64,000 nucleotides of DNA from Pseudomonadota bacterium (GTDB lineage: Bacteria > Pseudomonadota > Alphaproteobacteria > Rhodobacterales > Rhodobacteraceae). A program made the translations under genes and the position numbers. The notes beneath the pieces are model-generated. The model had not been told where the DNA came from and ran no database searches. It was given only the letters and a program-made list of their open reading frames with translations. Where the stretch lies: assembly GCA_020161655.1 (NCBI GenBank), contig JAIUPC010000007.1:248001-312000 (forward strand). The letters run 5' to 3'. Below are positions 33,739 to 42,800 of the stretch, piece by piece; positions within the stretch are counted from its first letter, which is position 1; each line of letters begins with the position of its first letter.

Positions 33739-35282
33739 TCAAGTTCTTCCCCAACAGCCAGGGGCGCGGGTCCGGCCCCGTCGGCTATCTGATCGCCGAT
33801 CAGATCCTGGCCTACGATGCCAACCGCGACCTGATCCGCGATGAGGCTGGCCAGCCCACGCACACGATCCGCAACCCGCGCCCCGAGGTCCTGCGCGGCA
33901 ACCCCGACCGGACCGAGGCGCTGATCGACGCCAACCCCCACGCCTGGACCTACCGCGCCGGTGTCATCAGCTTCGCCGCCGACGACGCCCCGACCGAGGC
34001 GCAGCAGGCCGAGGTCATGGACGGCTTCGAAAAGCTCGCCTTCGCGGGGCTTGACCCCGAGCAGTTCGACATCCTCTGGGTCCGCCACAGCCACGAGGGC
34101 CGCGTCGAGCTGCACTTCTGCACCCCGCGCCTCGACCTGTCCTCGGGCCGCAGCCTGAACATCGCCCCGCCAGGCTATCAGACCGCCTTCGATTCCTTTC
34201 GCGACTTGATGAACCAAGCCCACGGCTGGGCCGACCCGATGGACGCCCGCCGCGCGCAGGAGGTTCAGCCCGTCCTCGAAACCCCTCAGCGTGCCAAGAC
34301 CCGCGAGGAGGTCCAATCCTGGATCCTCGACGAGATTTCCGTCGGCACCATCACCGACCGCGCCAGCATGGTCGCGCTGATGACCGATGTCGGCTTCACC
34401 GTCCCGCGTGCGGGCAAGGAATACCTCACCGTCCAGGACCCCGACACGGGCGAGCGCTGGCGATTGAAAGGACACATCTTTCATGACGACTGGAAAGCCG
34501 ACCCCGCGGCTCAGCGAGAGGCTGAACGCGGATCTGGAGGCCCTGCGGCACGAGAACGCCGCCTTGATGGCATCCCAGCTGCAGAGCTTCAGGAGCGATT
34601 TGACGGCCATTGCGACGCACGCGCGCGATACAATCGAGGCCGATACCCGCATGTTTCTGCACGCGACCTCGGGCACGATGCAGAGCTTCCAGCACCGGAT
34701 CACGCGCTGGCTGACCTTGGCGCCGGTGATCCTTCTGGCGACCGTGACCGCCGCGATCACGGCACTGCTCGTACTGAGCTGGTTCTGGAGCGCGATGCTT
34801 TCGAAGTCGGAACTGGCGCGCCTTGGCCTGCAGCGGATCGACCAGGGCGGGACGACCTACCTTCTGACCGACCCGGCACGGGCGAGTATTCAGACATGCG
34901 CGATCAGCGATCAGGGATCGGTGTTGTGCATTCAGATAAAGGAGAAATGAATGCAGACGCCCCTGACAGCGCTGGAGCGCGAATTGCTTGGCTACGTCGA
35001 ACGGTTGGCGACAGCCTCCGAAACCTCGGTACAGGCCTTGCGCGCCTTGGAAGCACGCTCGACCAACCGGATGGGGCTGAGGATCGATGGCTTGGCCGAA
35101 TGCGTCTCGCTGCTCATTCAGTCGCAGATCGATTCCATGACGGCCTTGCGTGGCTTGCTGAGCGAAGCCGCGAACTTAGGGGCGATCGACAGGCAGCTGA
35201 ACGAGAGCTTGAAGCAAGCGAAGGCCGCCGAAGAACGGCTGAGGCGGCGCTGAGGGAACGGGACTGGGGGCATGAACTTTAG
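33732..35282 (+). CDS. mobA: Relaxase/mobilization nuclease
   Basis: A 516-residue relaxase that would nick oriT and pilot single-stranded DNA. The N-terminal catalytic part (about residues 1-255) starts MLIKFFPNSQGRGSGPVGYL and holds the histidine metal motif RHSHEGRVELHF near residue 118. Tyr residues in the first 70 positions are nucleophile candidates. The C-terminal half is very rich in Arg, Asp and Gly, unlike the first half. Its DNA also encodes two further ORFs in another frame (34483-34950 and 34951-35253). The conserved block RRLDGIPAAELQERFDGH in the C-terminal half argues that this frame is also real. Confidence 0.85.
   Translation: MLIKFFPNSQGRGSGPVGYLIADQILAYDANRDLIRDEAGQPTHTIRNPRPEVLRGNPDRTEALIDANPHAWTYRAGVISFAADDAPTEAQQAEVMDGFEKLAFAGLDPEQFDILWVRHSHEGRVELHFCTPRLDLSSGRSLNIAPPGYQTAFDSFRDLMNQAHGWADPMDARRAQEVQPVLETPQRAKTREEVQSWILDEISVGTITDRASMVALMTDVGFTVPRAGKEYLTVQDPDTGERWRLKGHIFHDDWKADPAAQREAERGSGGPAARERRLDGIPAAELQERFDGHCDARARYNRGRYPHVSARDLGHDAELPAPDHALADLGAGDPSGDRDRRDHGTARTELVLERDAFEVGTGAPWPAADRPGRDDLPSDRPGTGEYSDMRDQRSGIGVVHSDKGEMNADAPDSAGARIAWLRRTVGDSLRNLGTGLARLGSTLDQPDGAEDRWLGRMRLAAHSVADRFHDGLAWLAERSRELRGDRQAAERELEASEGRRRTAEAALRERDWGHEL
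34483..34950 (+). CDS. MobB-like membrane protein nested in relaxase gene
   Basis: A 155-residue ORF wholly inside the relaxase gene in the +1 frame. The product has an amphipathic coiled-coil-like N-terminus (residues 10-60), one strong membrane segment (around 76-102, LTLAPVILLATVTAAITALLVLSW split by a few polar residues) and a C-terminal soluble tail. Nested genes of this kind are known in mobilization modules: mobB in RSF1010 mobA, and mbeB/mbeD in ColE1 mbeA. In RSF1010, MobB is membrane-associated and raises transfer frequency. An ordered topology in an alternative frame would be unlikely by chance. Confidence 0.7.
   Translation: MTTGKPTPRLSERLNADLEALRHENAALMASQLQSFRSDLTAIATHARDTIEADTRMFLHATSGTMQSFQHRITRWLTLAPVILLATVTAAITALLVLSWFWSAMLSKSELARLGLQRIDQGGTTYLLTDPARASIQTCAISDQGSVLCIQIKEK
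34951..35253 (+). CDS. Second nested mobilization ORF
   Basis: A 100-residue ORF starting at the base after the stop of the previous nested gene, in the same frame and still within the relaxase gene. The ATGAATG-type junction implies coupled translation. The product is helical and heptad-like (ERELLGYVERLATASETSV ... LNESLKQAKAAEERLRRR) with no membrane segment, so it probably oligomerises. By analogy to MbeD or MobD-type small proteins it may help mobilization or entry exclusion; no family was recognised. Confidence 0.6.
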   Translation: MQTPLTALERELLGYVERLATASETSVQALRALEARSTNRMGLRIDGLAECVSLLIQSQIDSMTALRGLLSEAANLGAIDRQLNESLKQAKAAEERLRRR

Positions 35283-35461
35283 GGCAGAAGGAAACGGAAC
35301 TTGAAACGGAACCTCTAGCGGAACAGATCGGGCCTTCACTGAGATCACGCTACAGATTTTTGCCCTATTTTATTGATGTTAAGTGCGTTAAGCTCCTCGC
35401 CGAGCCCGGAACATGAACCGGAACTCTAACAGGGCCGCCGGGCCTTGCATCTAGGGGCGCC

Positions 35462-36661
35462 ATGTCGACCGATACTGTAGCAGACAAGGGCGAAGCGATC
35501 ACCATCGTAGAGCCGCTGATCCCTGAGGAAGCGTCAAGGTATCGCGCTCCCCTGAGCGACCTGGCCGTCGAACTCGCCAGCCAGTCGTCAGGGCTGCGAT
35601 CGTCCTTGCCTGAAGGCATTCGGGCGCCGCTGGCCGATCTCGTCCGGTCGATGAACTGCTACTATTCAAACCTGATCGAGGGCCACAACACCCACCCGAT
35701 CGACATCGAACGCGCCCTGAACAAGGATTTCAGCGCCGATGCCGAGAAGCGGAACCTGCAGCTTGAAGCCGTCGCCCACATCGAAGTGCAGCGCTGGATC
35801 GACACAGGTGGCCTGACCGACCACCCGATTGCGCCCGAAAGCCTGCGCGAAATCCACCGCCGCTTCTGCCAGAACCTGCCCCCGGAATTGCTCGTCGTGC
35901 ACAGGCCGGACGGCACAGAGCTTCCCATAGTCCCCGGCGAATTCCGCACGGACTTTGTCCAGGTCGGTAAGCACGTCGCCCCCAGCCCCGGCGCCGTGCC
36001 GCGGCTTCTGGCGCATATGCGCAAGATGTACGGGCTGCAGGGCCGAAGCGGTGCGATCATCGCCACTGCCTGTGCCCACCATCGCCTTGTCTGGGTCCAC
36101 CCGTTCGTTGACCTGAACGGCCGCGTCTCGCGCATGGTCGCACATGCCATGCTGCGCGATACCGTTGGCTCGGATGGCCTCTGGTCCGCCGCGCGGGGCC
36201 TCGCCCGCCGGGATGCAGAATACAAACAGCGTCTGATGGCCGCCGACGAACCCCGCCACGGCGGCGCTGACGGCCGAGGCAACCTCTCCGAACAGCGCCT
36301 GGCCGAATTCGCTAGGTTCTTCCTTGAATCCTGCATCGACCAGGTCCGCTTCATGGAAACCCTGATGCAACCGCAACGCTTGCGCGAGCGGATCATGACC
36401 TGGTGCAAAGGCGAGATGGCCAAGGGCACGCTGGCCAAGGGCGCAGATATCGTTATGCGCGAAGCGCTGATGTCCGGCGAGGTCGAGCGTGGAGCTCTGC
36501 CAGGCCTTCTCTGCGTCAGCGACCGTCAGGCGCGAAAGGTCACGGCGGAACTGCTGGCGATGGGAGCGCTGAAATCAGACACCCAACGCGCGCCATTGCG
36601 GCTGAGCTTTCCGGCGAGGCTGGCGAGCGACTGGATGCCGGGGTTGTTCCCAGAACAGTAG
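35462..36661 (+). CDS. Fic family protein (AMPylase-like)
   Basis: A 399-residue Fic-domain protein. The active-site loop HPFVDLNGRVSR starts at about residue 213; the catalytic His is present, and the canonical DGNGR reads DLNGR (Gly to Leu). An inhibitory-helix motif SNLIEG ((S/T)xxxEG) lies near residue 69, placing it with the self-inhibited class that carries this helix N-terminal to the Fic core. A C-terminal winged-helix segment (about 325-380, SDRQARKVTAELLAMG) could bind DNA. It probably transfers AMP or another nucleotide to a protein target. It precedes the helicase pair by 299 nt on the same strand. Confidence 0.9.
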   Translation: MSTDTVADKGEAITIVEPLIPEEASRYRAPLSDLAVELASQSSGLRSSLPEGIRAPLADLVRSMNCYYSNLIEGHNTHPIDIERALNKDFSADAEKRNLQLEAVAHIEVQRWIDTGGLTDHPIAPESLREIHRRFCQNLPPELLVVHRPDGTELPIVPGEFRTDFVQVGKHVAPSPGAVPRLLAHMRKMYGLQGRSGAIIATACAHHRLVWVHPFVDLNGRVSRMVAHAMLRDTVGSDGLWSAARGLARRDAEYKQRLMAADEPRHGGADGRGNLSEQRLAEFARFFLESCIDQVRFMETLMQPQRLRERIMTWCKGEMAKGTLAKGADIVMREALMSGEVERGALPGLLCVSDRQARKVTAELLAMGALKSDTQRAPLRLSFPARLASDWMPGLFPEQ

Positions 36662-36960
36662 ATTTGAACCGTCAGCAACACCAACGACCTAAACCTGCCA
36701 TTCCTTTGAGTATCTGGTGCTGCGGCGCAGCTAAAATCAAACAGACATTCGAGACTCATTGGACATCTGCGGCTGTCATGGCCCTGTGTGCTCCGGCCTG
36801 TGCGATGGCGGTGGGGTGGAGCGGCATTTTCGGAGGCAATAGAACTGGATTGGCGGCTGATCCGGCGCACAAGCCGATTTGTTCAAACAAAACAAGTGCC
36901 TGGACAAGTGTCATCCAATGCCGTCCAATGACGCCGTGGTATTGTGTTCCAAGGATCTCC
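36662..36960. other. Gap between Fic and helicase genes
   Basis: About 300 nt with no convincing gene. A frame is open through it into the helicase, but its translation is Cys/Trp/Pro-rich without family likeness. It is more A/T-rich than the genes around it and should hold the promoter of the helicase pair; AAGGA at 36951-36955 is the likely ribosome site. Confidence 0.5.
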
Positions 36961-39810
36961 GTGTCTGACCCACGCATGTCTTGTCCGATCTGTTTGCGCC
37001 GAGAGGCTGGGTTGATCCCGGCGCCGCGTCATGTAGCGACATGGGATGAGCTGAACGGACCGGAACAGATGGCGATGCTGGCTGAGGTGGGCGCAGCACT
37101 AGGGCGCGGTACTCCGGGCTTTGTCGCTTCCTCCGCCCATAGCCATTTCCATCTCAGGGAAGGATCAGGATCGCGTCTGACGACTGGGGGGCGTGACCCG
37201 CTTTTGCCTTTGCTCGCTGAACAACTGGATACAGCGAAGTCTGTCGACCTCGCTATCGCCTTTGCGATGGACAGCGGTGTGGCACTCCTTGAGCCCTGGT
37301 TCCGTGAGATGCTGGCGCGGGGTGGTCGGCTGAGGATTGTCGTGGGCGACTACCTCGAAACGACCGATCCCACGGCTTTAGCGCGCCTATTGGACCTAGA
37401 AGGGGCGGAGCTGTTCGTTTTCGAAACAGGCGGTCTCAGTTTTCACCCCAAAGCCTGGTTGTTCCGTGCGGCGGATGCGCGGGGGGCAGCGATTGTCGGA
37501 AGCTCGAACCTCTCGCAGTCGGCGCTGACCGAGGGGGTAGAGTGGAATCTGCATTCCGAGGATGCCGCTGACGGTGTCGCCGCTGCTTTCGAAGACCTGG
37601 TGACACGCCCAGAAGTGAAGCCCCTGACTTCTGCCTGGATCGACGCCTATGCCAAACGCCGCAGAGCGCGGCCGATGCCCGAGTTCACTGCCCGCGTGGT
37701 GGCCGAGGAAGGCCCACCGCCAGAGCCGCACTCCATTCAGCAAGAAGCGCTGGAGGCCCTATCGCTTAGCCGATCGAACGGCCACCGCGCCGGTTTGGTC
37801 GTGCTGGCGACCGGACTGGGCAAAACTTGGCTGGCCGCCTACGACACGATCCGCGCCAAGGCGCTCCGCATCCTTTTCGTGGCCCATCGCGACGAAATCC
37901 TGACACAGGCGATGGCGGCCTTTCGGAAGGTGCGACCAGAGGCCAAGCTGGGCCGCTACACAGGCACCGAGAAAGAGGCGGATGCGGAAATCCTCTTTGC
38001 CTCGGTCCAGACGTTGGGCCGCATCGGCCACTTGCGCCAATTCGACCCCGACCATTTCGACTATATCGTCGTGGATGAATTCCACCACGCCGCCGCCGGC
38101 ACCTATCAGAAGCTGATCTCCCATTTCACGCCCCGTTTCCTTCTGGGTCTGACTGCTACGCCTGACCGGACAGACGGTGCTGACCTGCTGGGGCTATGTG
38201 GTGAAAATCTTATCTACCAATGCGACCTGTTTCGCGGGATCGACGCGGGTCATCTGTCGCCATTCCACTATTTCGGTGTGCCGGACGATGTCGATTATGC
38301 GCAGATCCCATGGCGGTCCGGGCAATTCGATCCAACCGCCCTTGACGCCGCCTTGGCGACCGAAGCGCGGGCGCTGAATGCGCTGGAACAGCATCGCAAG
38401 CGCGCCAGCGGTCCCGCGATCGGCTTTTGCTGCTCGATGCGCCACGCCGACTACATGGCGGATTACTTCCGCTCGGCCGGGCTGAAGGCCGTTGCCGTCC
38501 ACTCGGGCCAAAGCTCGGCCCCGCGTGCAAGTTCTTTGGCCGCGCTTGGTCGGGGCGAGATCGATATTCTGTTCGCGGTCGACATGTTCAACGAAGGCGT
38601 CGACGTGCCTGAAATCGGCACCGTCCTGATGCTGCGCCCAACCGAAAGCGCGATTATCTGGCTGCAGCAACTTGGCCGCGGTCTTCGCCGCGTCGAAGGC
38701 AAGGTGTTGCAGGTGATCGACTACATCGGCAACCACCGCAGCTTTCTTACCAAGGTTGCCACCCTGCTGCAGGCGGGCGCAGGAGATCGTTCGATTTCGA
38801 CTAAGTTGGAGGCGCTGCAGGCAGGCGAGTTCCAGATGCCGAAGGGCTGCGAAATCATTTATGAGCTGCAGGTCATCGACATCCTGCGCAATCTCCTGCG
38901 CCCGAAGGAAGGCGCGGCAGAGCTTGAAGCTTTCTACATCGACTTCCGGGACCGGAACGGCATCCGTCCCACGGCTGTCGAAGTCTTCCGCAACAGCTTC
39001 GATCCTCGCGCTTCGGGCCATGGTGGTTGGTTCGACTTCGTCCGCGACATGGGGGATGCAGTGCCCGAGCGGCCCTTTGCCACTCATGGTCGGCTGCTGC
39101 GCGAGATGGAACGACCGCGCGGTTTGTCTCGCGCCGCGTTGGCTGGCCTGCGCGAAGTCGCTGCAGGACGGCAACCAACCGAAGGAGCCGAAGAACTCGC
39201 GTTTAACCTGCACCTGGCCCAAAATGGCTCAAGCTTGCGCCTGGCGCGTCCTGACGCATCGGGCGAACTGGAATCGCTTGTGCGTGAGTTGGTCGAATGG
39301 CGGCTGGCCGAGACGCCCATGGCTAGGGAAGCGGCCGAGGGGTCAGCCACTTTCGTGGGTAAGCCACATGCGCTGGAGCTTTGGCAGCGCTACTACGTGC
39401 CAGACATCGCCGAGTTCTATGGCGAAGAGTACAAGCAAAATCTCTGGCGAACCGGGATGAAGGCATTGCCGGAGAAGAAGATCATGATGCTTCTGGCCAA
39501 TGTCTCGACCCAGGACCTGACCTACGAAAATGCATTCCTTAGCCCGTCCCGGCTGAAATGGTTCAGCCAGAACCAGACGCGCCAGAACAGCAAGCATGGC
39601 CGCGTCATCAGCGGTGAGGAAGGCCATGAGGTCCACCTGTTCATCCGCCGCGGCAACAAGGTGAACGGCAAGGTCAATCCCTTCATCTATTGCGGGCAGC
39701 CGAAGTTCGTCGACTGGACAGGGGAGGAACCGATCGAAGTGACCTGGGATTTGCCAGTTCCCGCCCCGCGCGCGCTTTGGGCAGAGCTTGGAATTCCTGA
39801 AGATGATTGA
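36961..39810 (+). CDS. PLD-nuclease / SF2 helicase / DUF3427 fusion
   Basis: The GTG at 36961, six bases after AAGGA, gives 949 residues. Order of parts: a HIT-like N-terminus with CPIC at 8-11, PAPRHVATWDEL at 20-31 and HSHFH at 60-64, apparently shortened; a phospholipase D-type half site FHPKAWLF...GSSNLSQSAL at about 160-186; a helicase core with ATGLGKTW (about 280), DEFHHA (about 372), GLTATPDR (about 396) and QQLGRGLRR (about 568); a linker; and a C-terminal DUF3427-like domain (KWFSQNQTRQ ... NPFIYCGQPKFVDW). Nuclease plus translocase suggests attack on foreign DNA. It pairs with the next gene 66 nt away. Confidence 0.85.
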   Translation: MSDPRMSCPICLRREAGLIPAPRHVATWDELNGPEQMAMLAEVGAALGRGTPGFVASSAHSHFHLREGSGSRLTTGGRDPLLPLLAEQLDTAKSVDLAIAFAMDSGVALLEPWFREMLARGGRLRIVVGDYLETTDPTALARLLDLEGAELFVFETGGLSFHPKAWLFRAADARGAAIVGSSNLSQSALTEGVEWNLHSEDAADGVAAAFEDLVTRPEVKPLTSAWIDAYAKRRRARPMPEFTARVVAEEGPPPEPHSIQQEALEALSLSRSNGHRAGLVVLATGLGKTWLAAYDTIRAKALRILFVAHRDEILTQAMAAFRKVRPEAKLGRYTGTEKEADAEILFASVQTLGRIGHLRQFDPDHFDYIVVDEFHHAAAGTYQKLISHFTPRFLLGLTATPDRTDGADLLGLCGENLIYQCDLFRGIDAGHLSPFHYFGVPDDVDYAQIPWRSGQFDPTALDAALATEARALNALEQHRKRASGPAIGFCCSMRHADYMADYFRSAGLKAVAVHSGQSSAPRASSLAALGRGEIDILFAVDMFNEGVDVPEIGTVLMLRPTESAIIWLQQLGRGLRRVEGKVLQVIDYIGNHRSFLTKVATLLQAGAGDRSISTKLEALQAGEFQMPKGCEIIYELQVIDILRNLLRPKEGAAELEAFYIDFRDRNGIRPTAVEVFRNSFDPRASGHGGWFDFVRDMGDAVPERPFATHGRLLREMERPRGLSRAALAGLREVAAGRQPTEGAEELAFNLHLAQNGSSLRLARPDASGELESLVRELVEWRLAETPMAREAAEGSATFVGKPHALELWQRYYVPDIAEFYGEEYKQNLWRTGMKALPEKKIMMLLANVSTQDLTYENAFLSPSRLKWFSQNQTRQNSKHGRVISGEEGHEVHLFIRRGNKVNGKVNPFIYCGQPKFVDWTGEEPIEVTWDLPVPAPRALWAELGIPEDD

Positions 39811-39876
39811 TCGCCAGACCGCAGACTCACAAGCCGTCGCCGGCAAGGCGATCGATAACGGGCCATAAGGAAAAAG

Positions 39877-42800
39877 ATGGAGCGGCAGGGACTAATCTCG
39901 CGCTTTTTTTCTCGGACCAGCGATGGTGACCGGCAAGAGAACGCGTCAGAGGCTCCACCCCCGCAGGGCCACGATGCCTGGGCTGATAATGCGACCCGCG
40001 CGGTCCATGCCCTGGTCAAATCCGTGCTGCAGGAACCGCGCTGCCTGATCGTCACCGGGTATCAGGATTTCCTGTCTTCCCTGACGATCGTGCTCGATGC
40101 GGTCCATGGTCTTGCAGAACGGCCAGAAGGCAGCATCCGCATCGTTTTCGGTTCGAACACGGACGGTCGCCGACAGTTTGGGGGTGGCGGGCGGTCAGTC
40201 GCGCAGGAAGCCCGACAGTATTTTCTCGGTGCTCGGGGCCTGTCAGTCGTCGACTTGGCTGACCTTCGCGCCGTTCTCGCGATGGATGCTATTGAACGTG
40301 GCATCATCCAGTTTCGCGCTTTCGATCCAGCGCTTGCAGAGGCAAAGCTGGGTCGCAGACCGCCAATGCTGCATGCAAAGCTGATTGTCGGCGAAGGCTC
40401 TGCACTGTCGGGCAGCGCAAATTTTTCGGTCAATGGTCTGCGCCGGAACCTCGAATTCATGGACGATGCCCATGCCTGGCCGGAAATCGCGAAAGCGAGG
40501 CGCGCTGTCGGCGAACAATACTGGGAGATGGGCCGCGACTGGACGGAAACAGCGTTGGAGATCCTGCGCTCGCTCATCCGGCTCGTCACACCCGAGGAGG
40601 CGTTAGCGAGGACCGTTCACGAAGCCACCACCTTCACACCCTGGCGAGTTGCTGGAAATACGAGTGCAGGTCGCCCGCCACAGCCATTTCAGGCGGACTT
40701 GGTCTATGAGGCTGCGGGCACCGTTTACGAACATGGCTTTGCTTTCGTCGAGGCCCCGACTGGGGCAGGGAAAACTGACATCGGAAAGCACCTGGCAACG
40801 GTGCTGCCGGTCAGCCACGCGCAGACCGTATTCTCCTGGGGTGAGCGGGCAGATCAACAGCGCCTCGGTTCGCTCGCCTTGATCCCCGCGAGCGTATTGA
40901 AAAACTGGACGACGAATGCCCCCGCAAACTTCAAGCCGATCAAGCACAGCCACTTGTCCCGCCAGAAAAGGGACGAGGCCGCCGAGTTGGACGAGATCAA
41001 CCGCGCCGTCCGCTCGTCAGCGTCGATGATCGTGGATGAAAGCCACCGGCTAAGCTCGCGTTATCTCGCGCCCTCGGCGCGCTCGCTAGTGTTCGAACGA
41101 AGCCCGGCCATTTGGACGGCATGTCTTTCGGCCACGTTGATGGGCAACCAGGGGCTAGATGGTCTGCTCGCTTTCCACGAAAAGCGTGCCTCGATCTATG
41201 TGCCTCCGTTGATCACAGATCAGATCAACCAGCACATGGCCAAAGTGCGCGCTCGCGGAGAACTGGTCCGGCGTCTGGATCAGGTCAATCGTCGCATCGA
41301 AGCGCAGGGTGTGCAGGAGGACCTATTCCACAGTGCAGAGACCCTGAGGGAAGAAGTCGGTGCTATCGAACGCCAGCTTGAAGCCGACGGCTTGCAGATT
41401 AGCGCGCTGCAAGAGGGACTGGCAGATGCCCTCGCGCCCTATGTGGTGCGCCGCCAGCGCGCCTGCATAGGTGAAAGCGCCAACAGAAAAAGCGGGACAT
41501 TTGTTTACCCGTTGACCCGCAGCCATCGCGAAGACACGGCGCTCAACGACCAGCAGCGCCAGATCATTGGGCGGATCAAGACCCTAGCCGAATGCATTAC
41601 GACTGGGATCACGCTTGTGTCCGCTGCTCCGAAACGCGCAGGCCAGACCGAGATCAAGTTTCACGATAAGTCACGAATTCACATCCGTAATTTCCTGGCC
41701 CTACTGCGCGCATCAATCATCTTCGCGCGCGAAGAATGGGCGCGAGAGCGCGACAGCGAGGCCGACCAGCGAGGACGCGCCTCAATTGGAGAGAACCTTC
41801 GACGCGCCGAAAGGCAGAACATGCGACGACTGGTGATCCCTGAAGGTGTTCTTTCGGAAGAACTGTCGCCCGAGGTCGACGACTCCCAGACACCTGTTTG
41901 CGACAGGATCACGCGCCTTTTGAGCCATGCGAGCCTAGATAGCATCGACGAGGCTCGCGCCGAAGTGATGCGTGCTATTCTGCGCAAGCACGGCCACGCA
42001 ATCTTCCTTGCGGAACGCGTCGGCGTGCTCGAAGTGTACGCACGCCTTCTGGCGGGGCATCGAGGTCGAGGTCCCGAGGTTTTTGTGGTGGCCCCAGGTG
42101 CGCAGATCAAACCGGGCAAAAAGATGCATCACATTCGATCCGGGGCAGAAGCGCAGGAGTACTTCGGGATCGACGGGAAGTACGTCGATACGATGAAGCC
42201 TCGGGCCATGTTCCTGACGTTTCAGATGGCGGAGGGGATCAACCTCCAACTCGCGCCAGCACTTGGGATCATCGGGGTGACATCGGACGTTAAAAGTCTG
42301 ATCCAAGGTCTGGGTCGGATCGACAGGATCGACAGCCCGAACTCCCGCATCCACTACCACACCTTCGATCTGCCGGGCCTTGTTCTGTCGTCCGATCACA
42401 AGGCACGCGCCCGTGTTGCCAGCATCGCCTTGCTTTCTGGGGTCGGTGCGGATGATCTGCCCTCTGAGCTGGTCGAGTTCGCTGCCGGAGATCTGACGGA
42501 TCTGGTTCTCGATCAAATCAAGAAGCCAAGGATTTTGCGGCCTGGAAACTACTTCGATCAGATCGAGGGGCTGCGCCGAGCGGTGCCGCCAGAGGTGTTC
42601 GAACGTGTGCAAAGCGCCAATCCGCGCGGCCTGTGGGGCGCAGAACTGTGCCTGCTTGCATCACGGCAGCCCGTGACGATCCTGCTTCTTGGGGGGCGTA
42701 CTGGCAGCCCTCAAGACCCAACCGTCTTGCCTCCTCGCCTTCTTGCAGTGCGTGACGATGGTGGGCGAGCTGAGATCATCGGAGATCAGACGGAGGCGGC

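Noticed and set aside
36403-36960. Upstream extension of the DUF3427 helicase into the Fic gene
   Set aside because: It overlaps the Fic coding region by about 260 nt and has no family likeness; GTG at 36961 has a ribosome site.
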